Positions 12,001-23,500 of a stretch of 64,000 bases of DNA are shown here, piece after piece. Source of the DNA: Liolophura sinensis (taxonomy: Eukaryota; Mollusca; Polyplacophora; Chitonida; Chitonidae). Below the pieces are notes generated by a model. The model saw nothing but the letters and a program-made list of their open reading frames with translations. It did no database searches and was not told the DNA's origin. Positions within the stretch are counted from its first letter, which is position 1; every line of letters starts with the position of its first letter. The stretch covers positions 44,881,682 through 44,945,681 of the forward strand of contig NC_088300.1 in the NCBI RefSeq assembly GCF_032854445.1, given 5' to 3'. Both the position numbers and the translations under genes were made by a program.

Positions 12001-12082
12001 GCCAAGTCTAACTCTTTGTTCTGCCTGAGCTCTGGGGGTGGGGAGGGATTCCGGTCATGCGCAGGGGAATCAGACGAGTTTT
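1..12082 (-). CDS. SAAL1: SAAL1 (serum amyloid A-like 1), spliced, C-terminus off the left edge
   Basis: Armadillo-like alpha-helical protein; the vertebrate orthologue (SPACIA1) is linked to cell proliferation. Exons in transcription order: 12082-11934, 10663-10550, 9975-9892, 9547-9468, 8165-8106, 7166-7101 (candidate), 6125-6037, 5670-5547, 2169-2087, 1245-1078 and 110-1 (cut by the window). Splice phases match through 1078; a further exon between 1078 and 110 cannot be excluded. Family landmarks read directly: DRNPSPPP and SKHW near the N-terminus, ELWDMSMNK, EICVGILGNM, DPQTLVETF, QSSTNGDLLKK, LDKLLELDDDL, and a Ser/Glu-rich linker in the last exon. The intron after 9892 begins with GC (GC-AG type). 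The start codon is unresolved: exon 12082-11934 lacks an in-frame ATG before DRNPSPPP, so an upstream exon is likely, or a start at 12140 by read-through into the intron. Identity is very likely; exact ends are less sure. Confidence 0.9.
111..1077. other. SAAL1 intron; unassigned minus-strand open frame at 362-583
   Basis: No exon is confidently recognised. A 73-codon minus-strand frame at 362-583 begins MRHSGPLCACV. It resembles no family I know and lacks good splice sites. Its moderately GC-rich, C-poor composition suggests an old repeat rather than a SAAL1 exon. Confidence 0.3.
1585..1765. repeat. Minisatellite, about 29-bp unit
   Basis: Five to six imperfect copies of a unit containing CTTACACTGATACACTTCTG, in the SAAL1 intron between exons 2169-2087 and 1245-1078. 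Confidence 0.8.
2385..2615. repeat. Dispersed repeat, family D copy 1
   Basis: Shares a scattered but ordered set of words (GAGATTTG-like, GATATCCTAC-like, ATTTTGTGACATTTATTTG, ATTTTAGGTCATTTA) with segments at 25920-26100 and 43030-43215. No coding capacity is seen. It is probably an old non-autonomous element. Confidence 0.5.
2758..2878. repeat. Short foldback (hairpin) element
   Basis: Perfect 18-bp inverted ends (2758-2775 and 2861-2878, AGAGATTATCATTACACT and its complement) enclose a second imperfect inverted pair built on CGAGTTCTCTGCGG and CCGCAGAGAACGAG. The whole 121 bp can fold on itself. It resembles a small MITE or foldback insert in a SAAL1 intron. Confidence 0.75.
3348..4171 (-). 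mobile_element. Crypton-like tyrosine recombinase relic
   Basis: The minus-strand frame 3889-3500 reads HTLKSIMKTMAKR, then FTNHSACKTTWNRLLHAGV, then IMQLTGHKNVASINNY. This is the C-terminal catalytic region of the tyrosine recombinases found in Crypton DNA transposons and in genes derived from them. The upstream frame (4171-3968) carries VYKDHRPPKM, which in this family precedes the catalytic part. The HxxR position of the family motif reads HSAC here, and the frame is interrupted, so this is an inactive fragment. A further open stretch at 3478-3348 ends at its own stop in a different frame. A domesticated or DIRS-type recombinase source cannot be ruled out. The piece lies within the long SAAL1 intron. 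Confidence 0.75.
4183..4305 (-). other. Unassigned minus-strand open stretch beside the recombinase relic
   Basis: A roughly 40-codon open stretch containing VTFLWESPEVLDGDFHAVL ends in a stop near 4183. Base composition is GC-richer than its surroundings and looks like former coding sequence. It may belong to the neighbouring transposon or be an unrelated fragment. I do not recognise it. Confidence 0.3.
4383..5205. repeat. 126-bp minisatellite, about 6.5 copies
   Basis: The word ATGCTTATTC recurs at 4491, 4617 and 4743, then continues at exactly 126-bp spacing with slight variants. Because 126 is 42 codons, both strands show long periodic open frames (4491-5237 plus; 4985-5362 minus). These are by-products of the period, not a gene. 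The array lies in a SAAL1 intron and adjoins the exon-copy array that follows. Confidence 0.95.
5206..5546 (-). repeat. Three extra tandem copies of SAAL1 exon 5670-5547
   Basis: The exon word for LDDDL (GATCATCATCCAG on the plus strand) occurs at 5611 in the functional exon and again at 5487, 5364 and 5242, a spacing of 122-124 bp. The exon itself is 124 bp. The copies at 5364 and 5242 still read LALDDDLCRDWATQEM and ELDDDLSQEWATQGM without a stop. The copy at 5487 shifts frame after DDDL. Donor-like GTAAGG is kept only in the copy nearest the functional exon. They could be decayed duplicates or alternative exons; decay is likelier. Confidence 0.85.
6130..6425. repeat. Minisatellite, about 64-bp unit
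   Basis: About four and a half copies of a unit containing GAATTTGTTACACAGCTGAC begin within a few bases of the acceptor of SAAL1 exon 6125-6037. Confidence 0.9.
7101..7166 (-). other. SAAL1: Candidate 66-nt cassette exon of SAAL1
   Basis: An AG acceptor lies just before 7166 and an AG/GTACCT donor just after 7101. The exon enters and leaves with the same split codon (one base in, two bases out), so including or skipping it keeps the frame between exons 8165-8106 and 6125-6037. It would add 22 residues including VDKFMDQRIRSAW. Human SAAL1 has about eight residues at this place that the flanking exons do not supply, so some exon is expected here, but the match is weak. Confidence 0.45.
7351..7583. 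mobile_element. MITE with CCAGGCCCCAG termini
   Basis: The first 11 bases (CCAGGCCCCAG) are the exact reverse complement of the last 11, and similarity continues inward for roughly 30 bp. The interior is AT-rich and non-coding. Length is 233 bp. No convincing target-site duplication was found. Confidence 0.8.
7733..8035 (-). mobile_element. SINE-like element, TATGACG 3' end (family B)
   Basis: Read on the minus strand it has a tRNA-like start near 8035 with a B-box-like GGGATCAAACC, and ends in a segment shared with 9036-9259 (ATATGACTGAAAA.TTGT). Its middle (GCCGCCACAGTGCTACC and following) is also present at 62880-63080. Fairly diverged. Confidence 0.65.
9036..9259 (-). mobile_element. tRNA-derived SINE with (CACT)n tail (family B), flanked by TSD
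   Basis: On the minus strand: a tRNA-like head with CTAGCACAGTTGGTAGAGC (A box) and GGTTCAATCCTGG (B box), a short body, then ACCCCAATCACTCACTCACT. Flanks 9024-9035 and 9260-9271 form a 12-bp target-site duplication with one mismatch. It lies in a SAAL1 intron. Confidence 0.88.
10335..10575 (-). repeat. Tandem triplication spanning a SAAL1 exon 3' end
   Basis: The coding bases for the end of exon 10663-10550 (plus-strand TTTGTTCATGGACA) recur at about 10403 and 10475, a unit of 71-75 bp. The extra copies lie wholly in the intron and lack the GTAGGG donor. Confidence 0.8.
10834..11150 (-). mobile_element. tRNA-derived SINE, family A
   Basis: Starts with a (TTTA)n tract (the tail in reverse), then GCCGTACTCAAGAATATTTC, AGCATTATGGTGG and CCATCCGCAG, which are the body words of the family. 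The head end near 11115-11150 is strongly diverged. Confidence 0.8.
11320..11705. repeat. Two-copy tandem duplication, about 193 bp
   Basis: AATGAAACTATA followed by matching words recurs after about 193 bp, with clear but imperfect similarity along both halves. SAAL1 intron, no coding content. Confidence 0.75.
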
Positions 12083-12190
12083 CTGCCAAATATATACAGA
12101 CACTGTACAATATATATGTACAAGGAAATAAACATTTCACATGACAAATGCATCACACCAATACATCATACATTCAAAGCCTATTACCCA

Positions 12191-12334
12191 TTGATTTATT
12201 TATTTATCTGACTGGTCTTTTATACCATACTCAAAAATATTTCACTTGTACAACGGTGGCCAGCATTATGGTGAGAGGCTCCTGGGTCATTGCACTCACG
12301 CTGGCACGTCAACCACCCCAGCCACAGAGGTCCC
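12191..12334 (-). mobile_element. Family A SINE with an internal deletion
   Basis: The tail and distal body (CATACTCAAAAATATTTCAC, CCAGCATTATGGTG) pass directly into the head segment (GAGAGGCTCCTGGGTCATTG). About 110 bp of body is missing, and the join falls at a GGTG present on both sides in complete copies. Confidence 0.8.
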
Positions 12335-13204
12335 ACCTATTACTGATGATATACAGTAGATATATTTAAGGGATATAAAATTGAGTGTGACTGGCTGACA
12401 GTGGAGATCATGCTTGAATAAATCCCTTTAAATACAGATTTCGTTCATTCATTCATTTACATGTAGTTTCAAGAAAACGTTATAAAATCTGATTTTCAAA
12501 ACAAATTTATTACACATTTATAAAACTCCCATATCAACTTGTCACTCTTTTTCCAAGAATTTATTCTGTGCCTGCAAAGCCTAATTCTCACATTTCTCTG
12601 CAAATGCTTAAAATATCAGTTACCGTTTATCTATATTTATGAAGGGTGCACTCAACAAGCATTTGAAGTCTGATGGCATATTTCACAATGTGCATATTAT
12701 GCAAGTATGTCCATTATTCTGGGGTTAAGTTATTCAGGTTTGAATCCCTACTGTATCTGTTTAGATTAGTATTATTCCCACTAAAATTGTGGAGCATTTT
12801 TATGGTGAACAGCTCATCATACATATATGAAACTGCAGTATGTCTTAGTTAAAGGTCTGAAATTGTGCACCTTAACTTTAAAAGCTTTCGATCATTTGAC
12901 TTGGTGGCCTTGTTGGATTTTCTGCAAAATGAAAAAAGTCTTCAGTCTCTAGAATGCCTGATGTGACTGAGCTATAACTGAAATTGTAGTTGTACAAAGT
13001 CTAGGCATGTTTAATTTGATCACGAAAAACAATTATCTAACGCTCACCTCCCAATCCTGAATATAAAATTTAAATGACTGATGTCCATTAGTTGACTTCC
13101 TTATATATAGCGCTTTACACATAGAAATATTGTATAAGTCTAGAAAAGTCTGGAATCTTTTTTTTTTTTTTTTTCATTTAGTACAGGACATGGTGGTAAA
13201 TCCT
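12335..13204. other. Spacer, nothing recognised
   Basis: Probably the SAAL1 first intron or the SAAL1/PNPLA2 spacer. AT-rich, with one long T run near 13160. I see no exon. Confidence 0.4.
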
Positions 13205-13496
13205 CCAGCTATAAACAGTCGGCATTTCAGGAGTTCCCCCGAGTGCAACGTGGTTTAGGCGAGAGAGGGTGGGGGCTCTCGCAAACTAATGCGACCAAAA
13301 GGTGCGATTTTATAGTATTTGCTGGACTGAATATACATCTCGCATTGTTGACTTTGTCTGCTCAACCGTGCAAATGACAGGTACAGTAAAACCATGCCCT
13401 TTAGCCCAGTTAGTTTGCCAGAGCCCCCACCCAGTCTAACCTAAAACTTTGGGGTCACGCTAAGCTCCTGACATGTCGACTCGGCTTATTCACATG
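13205..13496. mobile_element. Foldback/MITE with about 90-bp inverted arms
   Basis: The left arm (TTCAGGAG..., GGGTGGGGGCTCT, GCAAACTAA) matches the reverse complement of the right arm (GTCAGGAG..., GGGTGGGGGCTCT, GCAAACTAA). The central part (TGAATATACATCTCGC) is echoed at 50600-50720, so this is a dispersed family. Confidence 0.8.
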
Positions 13497-14089
13497 ATTA
13501 GTCACACAATGTTACTAGTATGTCAGTTTTATCCTTTGCAAAACTGATGGCTTCTGTTAAAATACTATTGGCTGTAGGACACTGTCCTTGGCCTGCAGCT
13601 TATTTCCAGGCTTGTTCTATGACTTTAATACCACTTGACTCATTTGACTGACCTAACCGGCCACGGTACTTCTAGTATAACCAGTACAGGAAGTAGGCCT
13701 ATTTACTAATTTAGCTCAACTGAGTCTGGGGCGGCTGTTTCAACGCCAATGGAAAGTGCATCGTATTAACTGGAAATACAATTGCAAGTTTAAACATCTG
13801 TTTACTTTATTTTCACACCCAAGAACCTTAAATAAATGCAAGCACCAAATCGATGTTTCAACAATAAATGACAAACCCATGCTTGTTTCAAACTTCTCCA
13901 ACTGTCTCAGTCAAAGAGGATAAACAACGTGTTCCATGTTTAACCGAATTTCATAAAGTCACCTCCTTCGCACGAGAGTTCCTTGCAGCGGAGATAACTC
14001 CATCACTAAGGTCTTGCGTGTTTTTATCGTTTTCTGTAGAAAAACATACGTATTTTACCCAGACAGACTGGCTCTGTTGAGCAGTTTGA

Positions 14090-14443
14090 TATATATCAGG
14101 ATTCTACAATTGCTATCACTGGCGATAGTCACTGGCGACTGACTCATCAGTCGCTGTTATACAAGCCGCTCGGTTCACTAAGTTGTGTTTACAGCTGACG
14201 TCAGAGGTCGCGGCGAGGGAAGAGGGGAAGTGGGTGAGCTCTTCAGATTTGACCGATGTCAACCCGCGCGTACAGTCGTACCACGACACCCCTCTCCAAA
14301 ACTGCTACCTCTCCTGTCACTATGTGACGGTTTTCCTTATCAAGCTACCAACCGATTTACCGTACAGACATTGGAGACAGTGTTTTTAAGACAGTAATGC
14401 GGAAGCTGGCGAATAACGGCAGTTCTAGAGGCCCGAATCTGCC
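14090..14443 (+). promoter_or_regulatory. PNPLA2 promoter and 5' UTR region
   Basis: The stretch is richer in CG dinucleotides than its surroundings (for example CGGCGAGG and CCCGCGCG near 14208-14270) and ends at the ATG at 14444. SAAL1 is transcribed away on the other strand, so a shared bidirectional promoter is possible. No TATA box or transcription start can be fixed from sequence. Confidence 0.5.
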
Positions 14444-17400
14444 ATGAATCTGTCGTTGTCCGGCTGTGGGTTCTTAGGCATTTATCATATCGGAGTGGCC
14501 AGTTGTTTTAAAGAATACGCACCTCATCTGGTGACTGGCAAGATCGGGGGAGCCAGTGCGGGAGCCATCTGTGCCTGTTGTTTTATATCTGGATGCTGTC
14601 TGGGTGAGATTGTTAGATCATTAATAATCATTTCAAGTTTAGCTGACATTAAATATTAATATTATTACAGTGCGGCGAAGTATCAAAAAGGCCTATAACG
14701 TTATTTTGTACATGGCAGCACCAATTAATTAAGCTAGAATATGTCTGAATTCCAAGTACATTAATTCTCTATCTGTCTTTATGTGTAGTATAGTGTCCAG
14801 TATTAATGTGGTATCTTTTCTATTGCTGTCAGTCATGTCAGCCTGTCAGCAGTTGATAGGTGTGCCCAGACTGTTCACTGACTTGTCATGTCTTGAATTT
14901 CTCCCTGGGACAGATGATGTCTTAATAATGACAATAAGTCAGACCTCCTATAGCTGGGTTCACAAAGACAAGCTATGCAATGTCTGTAGTCTTCTACTCT
15001 GTGGGGGTTCAGTGAGATTGAGAGCATGCAAGTCTGTTGTTTGATTATTACTGTTTGAAGCCATTAACAGTCTATTCAACTCTGCTGTCGATTGTTCACA
15101 GCATTTTTAGCTCAGAACCAATGTTAGGTTCTTAAATTTAAATCCTGAAAACAGTGAATGAGTTGAATAAAAAGTATTTTCAAGAGGAGCAAGCTGTTAA
15201 TGAGAAACAAAAATTGAGTTGGACACATTGGTACATATCACTGAGAGTCACAATGTGTTTGGCTATATGGCCCTATTATGACTTGTCATGCGTTGACCAC
15301 AGATATTGGTCACGGGTGACTAGTTTTATTCAGGTGGTAAGCCGTGGTCACTGCTCACAGGCACGCCATGGGACGACCGGCTATGTGTGCTGCGGCCTGA
15401 ACCATCGGTCATTGACTGCAGCCTGGTCACCTGCCCATCACAGTGCAGATACCTGTCCACGGCTTAGCTGTGCAGATGGAGCCGAGCTGTGGCATTGATC
15501 TGGTCAATCACCGTGACTATTTTAAGCATGTGTTACTAGGCCGCTAGTAACTCACGTCCCTGCTCATGTACGCTATAATCACTTCAGCAGGGATGACATA
15601 ACAACCTTCTGTTGTGTTTCTAGAGTACCTGGTTATTAATGGGATTGTCTCATGATGCAATTCATATAACTTACGTAATTGCCTGTGACCTTATGTGTAC
15701 GTACCAGTATTATTGAAGCTGTTACTGTATCATAAATGTGTTATTTGTAACGCTTTGCACAGCCATTCAAATGAACATCACCATGTTACTAATTGGTTAC
15801 ATAAAGCCCTGTATCATTAATAATGGATTATCACTACAGACTTGCACTAATCTTTCACTAGTCTGTATTTACATGTATATCATTGTTATACAATCAGATG
15901 TACTACAATACATACACTTCCGTTCACCATGTGTCATAGGACATGTTGGAAGAGAAATTAGGTATAAATTCCATGTTAATCTTGTGATAAATTTAAAAAT
16001 ATGTATATAAATGGTAGATGTGCATGTGTCAATGATATTTGCAACTTCAAAGGGTCTTACTAATTACCTGCAGGACCAGTGTAAGATTAAATCTGCCTCA
16101 GGTTGCCACAAAATGACCACTGATCCAATGCAGATTATCTGTTCATCTGATTAAAGTGAACGTTGAATGGGTCCTGTTTAAATGAGCTTAGTGTCCATTG
16201 ACTGGCTCACAATACAGACTATCAGATCTCCCTGTCTGTTACAACATGGCACGGAGTTAGCTTGCTGCTGGGCTTGATTTCAGCGTAGGTTTGACACTTC
16301 ACAAAGGAGAGATCCTAAACTATTAACTATTTTTCTGTACAGACACATTGTGCTCATCTTCATTCAGTTTGTCACAGGCTATAATTGTAGTTACTGAATT
16401 CTTTAATGAATGAACTTAATGTAGATGCACTGGATGTGCGGACAGTGCACGTGTACCTCTAGCTCAATGACAGATTGATCACTTTAAATAAATTTGCATT
16501 TAATTTGAGATTCTGTTGACTTTTGAAAAGTTCATGTACAGAGTGACCTGATTGTGTTACAGCTTGGACTGATGAAGTCTAATATTATGGTGTTAACCTT
16601 TAACCCAGTGTGACCATGATTGTGTTGCTGTAGTAGTGTTAGTGGGGTTCTGGTCAAACTGTAGGCGCATCAGACTGTAAGCCGGTGTTTGTGGTGGACA
16701 GATGCATAGAGACTGGTGGTTGTGGTGGACAGATGGATAGAGACTGGTTTTTGTGGTGGTCAGATGGATAGGGACTGGTGTTTGTGGTGGACAGATGGAT
16801 AGAGACTGGTGGTGAAGACTATACATGTGTAGAGGGGTATTTGTGGTGGACAGATGGAAAGAGACTGGTGGATAGACTATACATGTGTAGAGAGGTATTT
16901 GGGGATGGACAGATGGATAGAGACTGTACATGTGTAGAGGGGTATTTGTGGTGATGGTGGTACATGATTGTAGATTACTTTTTCTTTTTGTGGTGGAGAC
17001 TGTTGACTGGTGTTTGTGGTGGGGAGTGTAGACCGGTCTTGTAGACAGGTGGAGACTACACATGTCCATGTGTAGAGTGGTGTTTGTGGTGATCACTCTA
17101 GACTGGTGGTGGTGGTGGCGGAGACGATAGACTGGTGGTGGTGGAAACTGTTGTGGTGGAGACTGTAGACTGGTGGTGGTGGAGACTGTTGTGGTGGAGA
17201 CTGTAGATTGGTGGTGATGAAGACTGTTGTGGTGATGGAGACTGTTGTGGTGATGGAGACTATAGTCTGGTGGTGGTTGCGGACACTGCAGACTGGTGGT
17301 GGTGTAGACAGTAGACTGGAGGTGGTGCTAGAGACAGTAGACTGGAGGTGGTGGAGACAGATTCTTCTACTCTGACAGCCTGTATAACTGTGTGGTCAGC

Positions 17401-20400
17401 TGACCTCAGAGATCAGGTGTACTCACCCAGTTAACATGGAATTCAGTCAGTAAACCAGGTTGATCACATGGCCTTTATCTCCCTGCTGGCTAAGTACATG
17501 TCAGGGTCACTTTAGTCGCTGTCTGACTTTCTTCTGCCCAACTTCTTGACATGTACAGTTACATGACTGTATATAATGATATGATTTGTGGATTACCTTT
17601 GAATATGTTCCATCAAGTTGGTGATAGTTTTCTCTACACATACCCTAATCCTTCAGCCTTTTGGCATATACGAAAGAGCAACTTTCGGTTCAGTTTATGC
17701 ACATTTTTAATTTGCTTTTAGAGACAAAACTACATTGGCTGAATTGGCCAGTTTCAGGGCTTCACAAAAAGTATAATTGTATCACTCAATACAGAATAAT
17801 GCCTTCTGGATATGATTGAATAAACACCTTGCAAATATGCGAAAAGGTTGAAGAATTACAGCATGTATGTGTTACATCAGCCAACATGTTCCAGGGAATC
17901 CTAAGTGATCATGGTGGTGGTCAGAGGATGCTAAATGCAAGCATATACAAGTATGTGGGGCCTTGCAACATAAATGTACAGCTCCTCAGTTTGCCGAATA
18001 AAAATCATTTTACTGCTCAAATCTTAAAACTTGTGGCCTTTCCATGATCATAGTTAAGAGCGAAGTTAAATGGTATCTTCAGCTGGCATGTACTTAGTGA
18101 CCAGAGATTACTTGTGGTACAGTTGGAATCAATTCTGTATATGACCTACTGCATTATGCTTGCAAAGGTGCATTTTAGAGGTAAATGCATATAGCATACA
18201 ATTCAGTATTACTTCTGGTGCTGAAAAAAACTTAACCTCAAAAACTTTTCTAAGATTCATACATATACAGAACTGTCAGAATCTGACAAAATGAGTAAAT
18301 CAGTAAAGGAAGAATTACAGTTGATGGCCAATAGACAGCATATGTAAAACAAATGAATATTTCCAGTACTTCAGCAGAACTTTATACTGTACCTGTAAGC
18401 CCTCAGAGGGCCAAGTGCAGCTTTCTATTAAATTGGGCACCATTTTTGTAGGCTAATTTAGGCTAAAATATTTTCATTATTTGCAGAATTAAAGTCAAAT
18501 TTGAGGCATGCAGTCAGAGTCCCATCCCTAACAAAGTTTAGGTGTGCTGCTGGTAGTACGACACACATGGCAAAAGTCTGGGAAAATGAATTTAGACTTG
18601 CAAGTCACAATTCTGTTTTTTGTTTGTTTTTTTTTTTTTTGGAAGGGGTGCAATAATCCCACACCTGCTCAAAACCCAAGAGGATAGCCTGTAAAATATT
18701 GCGCTGCATAATAACATCCTTTGACTATGGAAGACAACATATGGAGTTTTATAGCAACAATTTTTTTCCTTTACTTTCAGGCCAGTGTACAAGTTTTATT
18801 TTGCGGCTGGCCTCCAAGGCGAGGTCCAATTCTCTGGGACCTCTCCACCCCACGTTCTATGTTCTGAAGTTGGTGCGTGAGGGCCTCAGAGAGATCCTTC
18901 CTCCTAATGCCCACGAGATCGCCTCCGGGCGCCTCCATGTCTCCCTCACTCGAGTCTCTGACAGGAAAAATGTTGTGGTGTCTCAGTTTGACTCGGTTGA
19001 AGAGCTGTTAGATGTAAGTTAATACATACATCTATCCTCCTAGTAGTTATTTAGTTGTCTAAAGTACATGTTAATGTTAAACCAGTGAGTAAATTTGGTA
19101 CATCAAGGTTATATCCAGAATTATAGGTTTGATGTTTTGGAGAACAAATATATTTAATCAAATTGCAACAGATAAAACATGCCTGAGCTGTATGTGCATG
19201 TGTATCTGTTCTTAAAATTTAAATGTACTTGTGTATGGTTTTGTGAATTTGGTATTGCTATTATAAATTTGAAAAAGATGCAACTGTTTCTATAATATTG
19301 TTTAAAAAACCTGTTATAATGTTATTGCACAGTTCAGTCAAAATTCAGAAAGTTATTCAATGCAACATGGGGTTTTCAGGTATATGAAATGTAACTCCAT
19401 CATTCCATTCTCATTTCAGGCATTAATATGTAGTGCTTGGGTTCCATTCTACTGTGGATTAGTTCCACCAACTTTTAAAGGAGTGGTATGTATTCTTTGG
19501 TTTCACATATCCATTATTGCAGGGATTCATACACGTCAATTTTAGACAATTTTAGATAAAAACTGAATTGCATTTGAAAACATATGCATAGTGACGAGCA
19601 GTCGACTTCAATTGCCAATGGCTGCATCCGTAACAAGCCGAAGTGGTCATGTGCGTGTTGGCTGTAATTAAATTAAAATTAGGATTTAAATATAGTCCTA
19701 ATAACTACGCTGGTAAGGTTTAGTGGGTATAAAACAAAGTGGGAGTCCACTCGTATTTAGTTTGATTATCCTTCAGTGTGCCAGGAAAGTGAAAGGAAAG
19801 TAGATACAACATGTGCTGACTACCAATGAATGCCTGCTTTGATATACGATGTACCATTGGCTGTGTGTCTCAGGTGGACCAATGAGTGAGCTTCTAACAA
19901 ACTATGAACTGTATCCAACAATGGAATGTCCATTTGATAACTATGCATTGTTAGCATTTTCTGACTGCTAACAATGCAGTTAGATTAAAAAAATACTACC
20001 CAAAACCATTGGTGTTGCTTGACTGCGTGAATGACTGGCTCCGATAATGGTGAATTTGTATGGTTTACTTTGAACTGCTCAAAAGGTGAGAGATCACTTT
20101 GCCAGTTGATCAAAAGTACTAACTCGCCAGTGAAAGGCCAATGCGAAGACAGGTGACACCTTGTAGGTTCTTTGCTCATAGTAGGTGCAAATGTCATCTT
20201 CTTGCATACCACTTGTGATAATCTTTCCCCTGTTGTTTTAATCTCTGATCCAGATTACGAGAATTAACACACCGCAGGGAACAAAGGAGGATTATTGCCA
20301 CTCTTGACAACACCTGTTTGACGTGCTTAAGTAATTTCGGCCATATCATAACTCAGAAACTTAAACAGTTTTAAGATTTTTTTTCAGTATTTCCTTTAAT

Positions 20401-20508
20401 TATGCTACAATTAATTCCTGCGAACCCATCTTTGAAGTAAATCCGCGAAAATAAATTCCAGCGAAAGATAAATACTTTACAGTATATACCTCTGATCAGA
20501 ATAAGCCT

Positions 20509-20555
<47 letters not shown>

Positions 20556-23500
20556 TGTATATATGTCTAACCATGACAGTAAGGGAGTTTCGAGTTCAAA
20601 CTTTTTTACTGCTGAAGGGAAAAGAAATTTTGATTATACATTTGCAGTTACATGGATGTCTGAAAACAGCTTCCCAAAAAAGTTATTTAGAGTAGACTAA
20701 TGATGGAGAAAATCAAGGAGCTGAATGTTAGTGAACTTAAAAAGTTCAAAGGGGTGTCATTTGCATTTCGGGAACATGGCAAGACGGGCAATTAATAAAT
20801 TAATGTCAACATTAATAGTTGCCCAACATGTTTGCCAAGTCACATGATATTTTACCTTTAGAGACAAAAGAGTTTGAATTCAAAACTCCCCTGTTCTTAT
20901 GTTATAGGACTATTTTTACCTTTAATGAAAGAAGAGCTTGAATTCAGAACTCCCTATTCTTGTGTCGTGGGACTATTTTTACCTTTAATGAAAGAAGAAT
21001 TTGAATTAAAAACTCCCTTATTCTTGTGTCTTTATAACTGGTGGTTGTTGTTGTTTCTTTTCCTCAGCGCTATGTGGATGGAGGACTTAGTGATAACCTC
21101 TTGGTTATGGATGAGAACACAGTCACTGTGTCTCCGTTTGCAGGGGAGAGTGACATCTGCCCGACAGACACATCCAGTAACTTCCTGCACATCACATTGG
21201 CCAACACTAGCCTGCAGTTCACCACCAGTAACCTCTACCGTCTCTCTCGAGCTTTGTTCCCGCCCCACCCCGAGATCCTCAGTGACATGTGTAAACAAGG
21301 CTTTGATGATGCGTTGAAGTTTCTGCAGAGAAACAGTGAGTGCACTATGTATTGTACACATTAGTATTCTCTATATGGGTATATCGCGAAAATATTGGGT
21401 CAAGTAAGACGCAGAACTGAGCCAGTTGTGAGTTCGAGTCTCATAAACATACAAATTTGATGTGTTCCCTGGTGAAAATTACGACTTAGCTGTATAAAAC
21501 TATTCTGATGTTATGTACCAAAATACCAAATTAAGCCAACCTATTGTTCTTCAGTTTTTATGCAGCAGGGGATATATTTCTAAAATTTATACAGTTTTGA
21601 CTTGGAAGTCAGTATAATGACTGATTTTTCTCCTGTCGTACGTGGGAAGGTCTTCCAATAACCGGCGGATAGTCTTGGGTTTCCCCAGTTTTGCATAGTT
21701 TCTTCCTGCCATAATGCTGGCTATTATCATATAAGTGAAATGTTCTTGAGTACGGCATATAATGCTAGCTGCTATCGTGAAGTATTTTGGGGTAAGATGC
21801 CAATGAAGTAAATAAATTGAAAGTGTACATAAATAACATAAAATCATAAATGTGATCAGAAAGGCCACCATATCTTTTTTCAGCTTTAAATGCTTTTTTA
21901 TGGTGCAGCAAAACTTCTAAAAAAAAATGAATGAAAATAGTTTTTGGGACAGTTTTGCCCTGCGTATTGAAATAGCGCTGATTTTGTCGAAACCAGAATG
22001 CTTATAATTACCTGTAAAGGGTTAGTGTCCAGATTTAGCTAATGGTCTTAATTATAAATAGTATAACCTTTTTAAACAGTATGTTACTGTGAGTTCTTCT
22101 GAGAGTCGTAATAATGACTTCAAATCCACCAAAACAATCAATCTACAGTCCTAGCCTAATTGTAGCTGGCCGCCCAGTATGGCTCAGTGGGCGATGTCAG
22201 AGTCGCCCAACCCAAGTTTAGCTGACCTTTATAATCTGGGAATTCGTATCAGAATGATGTTGTTTTCAAGATGGATTCTCGCTACACAGAAGCAAGTATA
22301 CTGCCCTATTAATCTGAACCCATAGTGGACAGCCTTGAAGTCCGATTTATGGCACTGACATCTCTGGCCATACCTCAGATTCAGAGTTTTCAGATGTTGA
22401 ATTTGATCTTTGTAAAGGCATTTCAAACTGCACTGGCATTATTATTATATAAGCTATATATAGCTTTACCCTGTCTTACACTGTATGTGTCATGTGTTTA
22501 CCTAAAGATTTAGTATTTATTTACTATTCTTTCCCTCTGTCCGCTCCACACTAAATACCATTCTGTTCCCGGAGGGCTTCTAACTTCATATCCACATGCG
22601 ATGACAACTATTGGTTCAGGTTATTGTTGTCATTCCTAACAACCTGTGCATACAGGGGCTTATAGTTGATTACAGTAGAAGTACATGTATGATGTGGACG
22701 TAGGCGTTAGTGTACAGAGATTTGCTATCTATCAGTTTTTAGTTCAATCAGTATTTTATAACCACTGTTTGCAGGGGCCGTTGTCTAAATCTTTCGAGTT
22801 CAGTTGTATTCCTCTCATAGCTTTCAGGCTGTGAAAGGGAGAGAGCAGATACATCTGTTTTTGGTGGGTGTAAAATCCTCCAGTCTTGTGCTATAAATCC
22901 ATGCCTTTCTGAGAACCAAATACATGTAGGCAGTGAACTAAACGCCGAAGCTCTAACAGCTTCTAAAGGTTGGACTTGTATGATGTAATTCCGCGGAGAC
23001 TACCGAGTATTGGTGGAAAAAATGAATAAAACCAGTCTCATTATTTAGTCATTTTAAGTGCAATATTACTCACATTATTGTATCTTTTTCAATATTTTTT
23101 GCACTCAGTTTAACAAATTATATAGAGGTAGCTAATTATGAGTAGATGCTAAGTCTGGACTCTAATCCTTTAAGGCTGTGGGCATTAATAGTGTCTTGTC
23201 ATTGCAATACTATACACCTAGGCCTCCTAAAGATTAAAAGTGTAATTTTACCAACACAGGTATGTGGCTACCATGAGTGACTAAAATAGCCAGTTTGTAA
23301 TCAGATGGGCAGCTGTTACCAGAAAGATGTAAGCTGCACAGTTTGTACTTTGTACCTTAAGTGTGAAATGTTAAGTACAAAGCTTGCGGGGGGGGGGGGG
23401 GAGTGTTAATTGCTACACAGCAGGTGGCTGCATGTAAAAACCCACTCACAGGAGGGATAAGTAAAGACAGTAACATAAAGGAAATGCATGTCCAGGTATG

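Larger units (their letters stand above)
14604..18780 (+). other. PNPLA2 intron 1 (4.2 kb)
   Basis: Apart from the GT-rich minisatellite and MITE listed separately, I see nothing gene-like. Open frames at 15154-15498 and 15738-16010 lack splice signals and family resemblance. Confidence 0.6.

Noticed and set aside
16593-17096. 167-codon minus-strand frame rich in Thr, His and Pro
   Set aside because: Translation of the GT-rich minisatellite in PNPLA2 intron 1.
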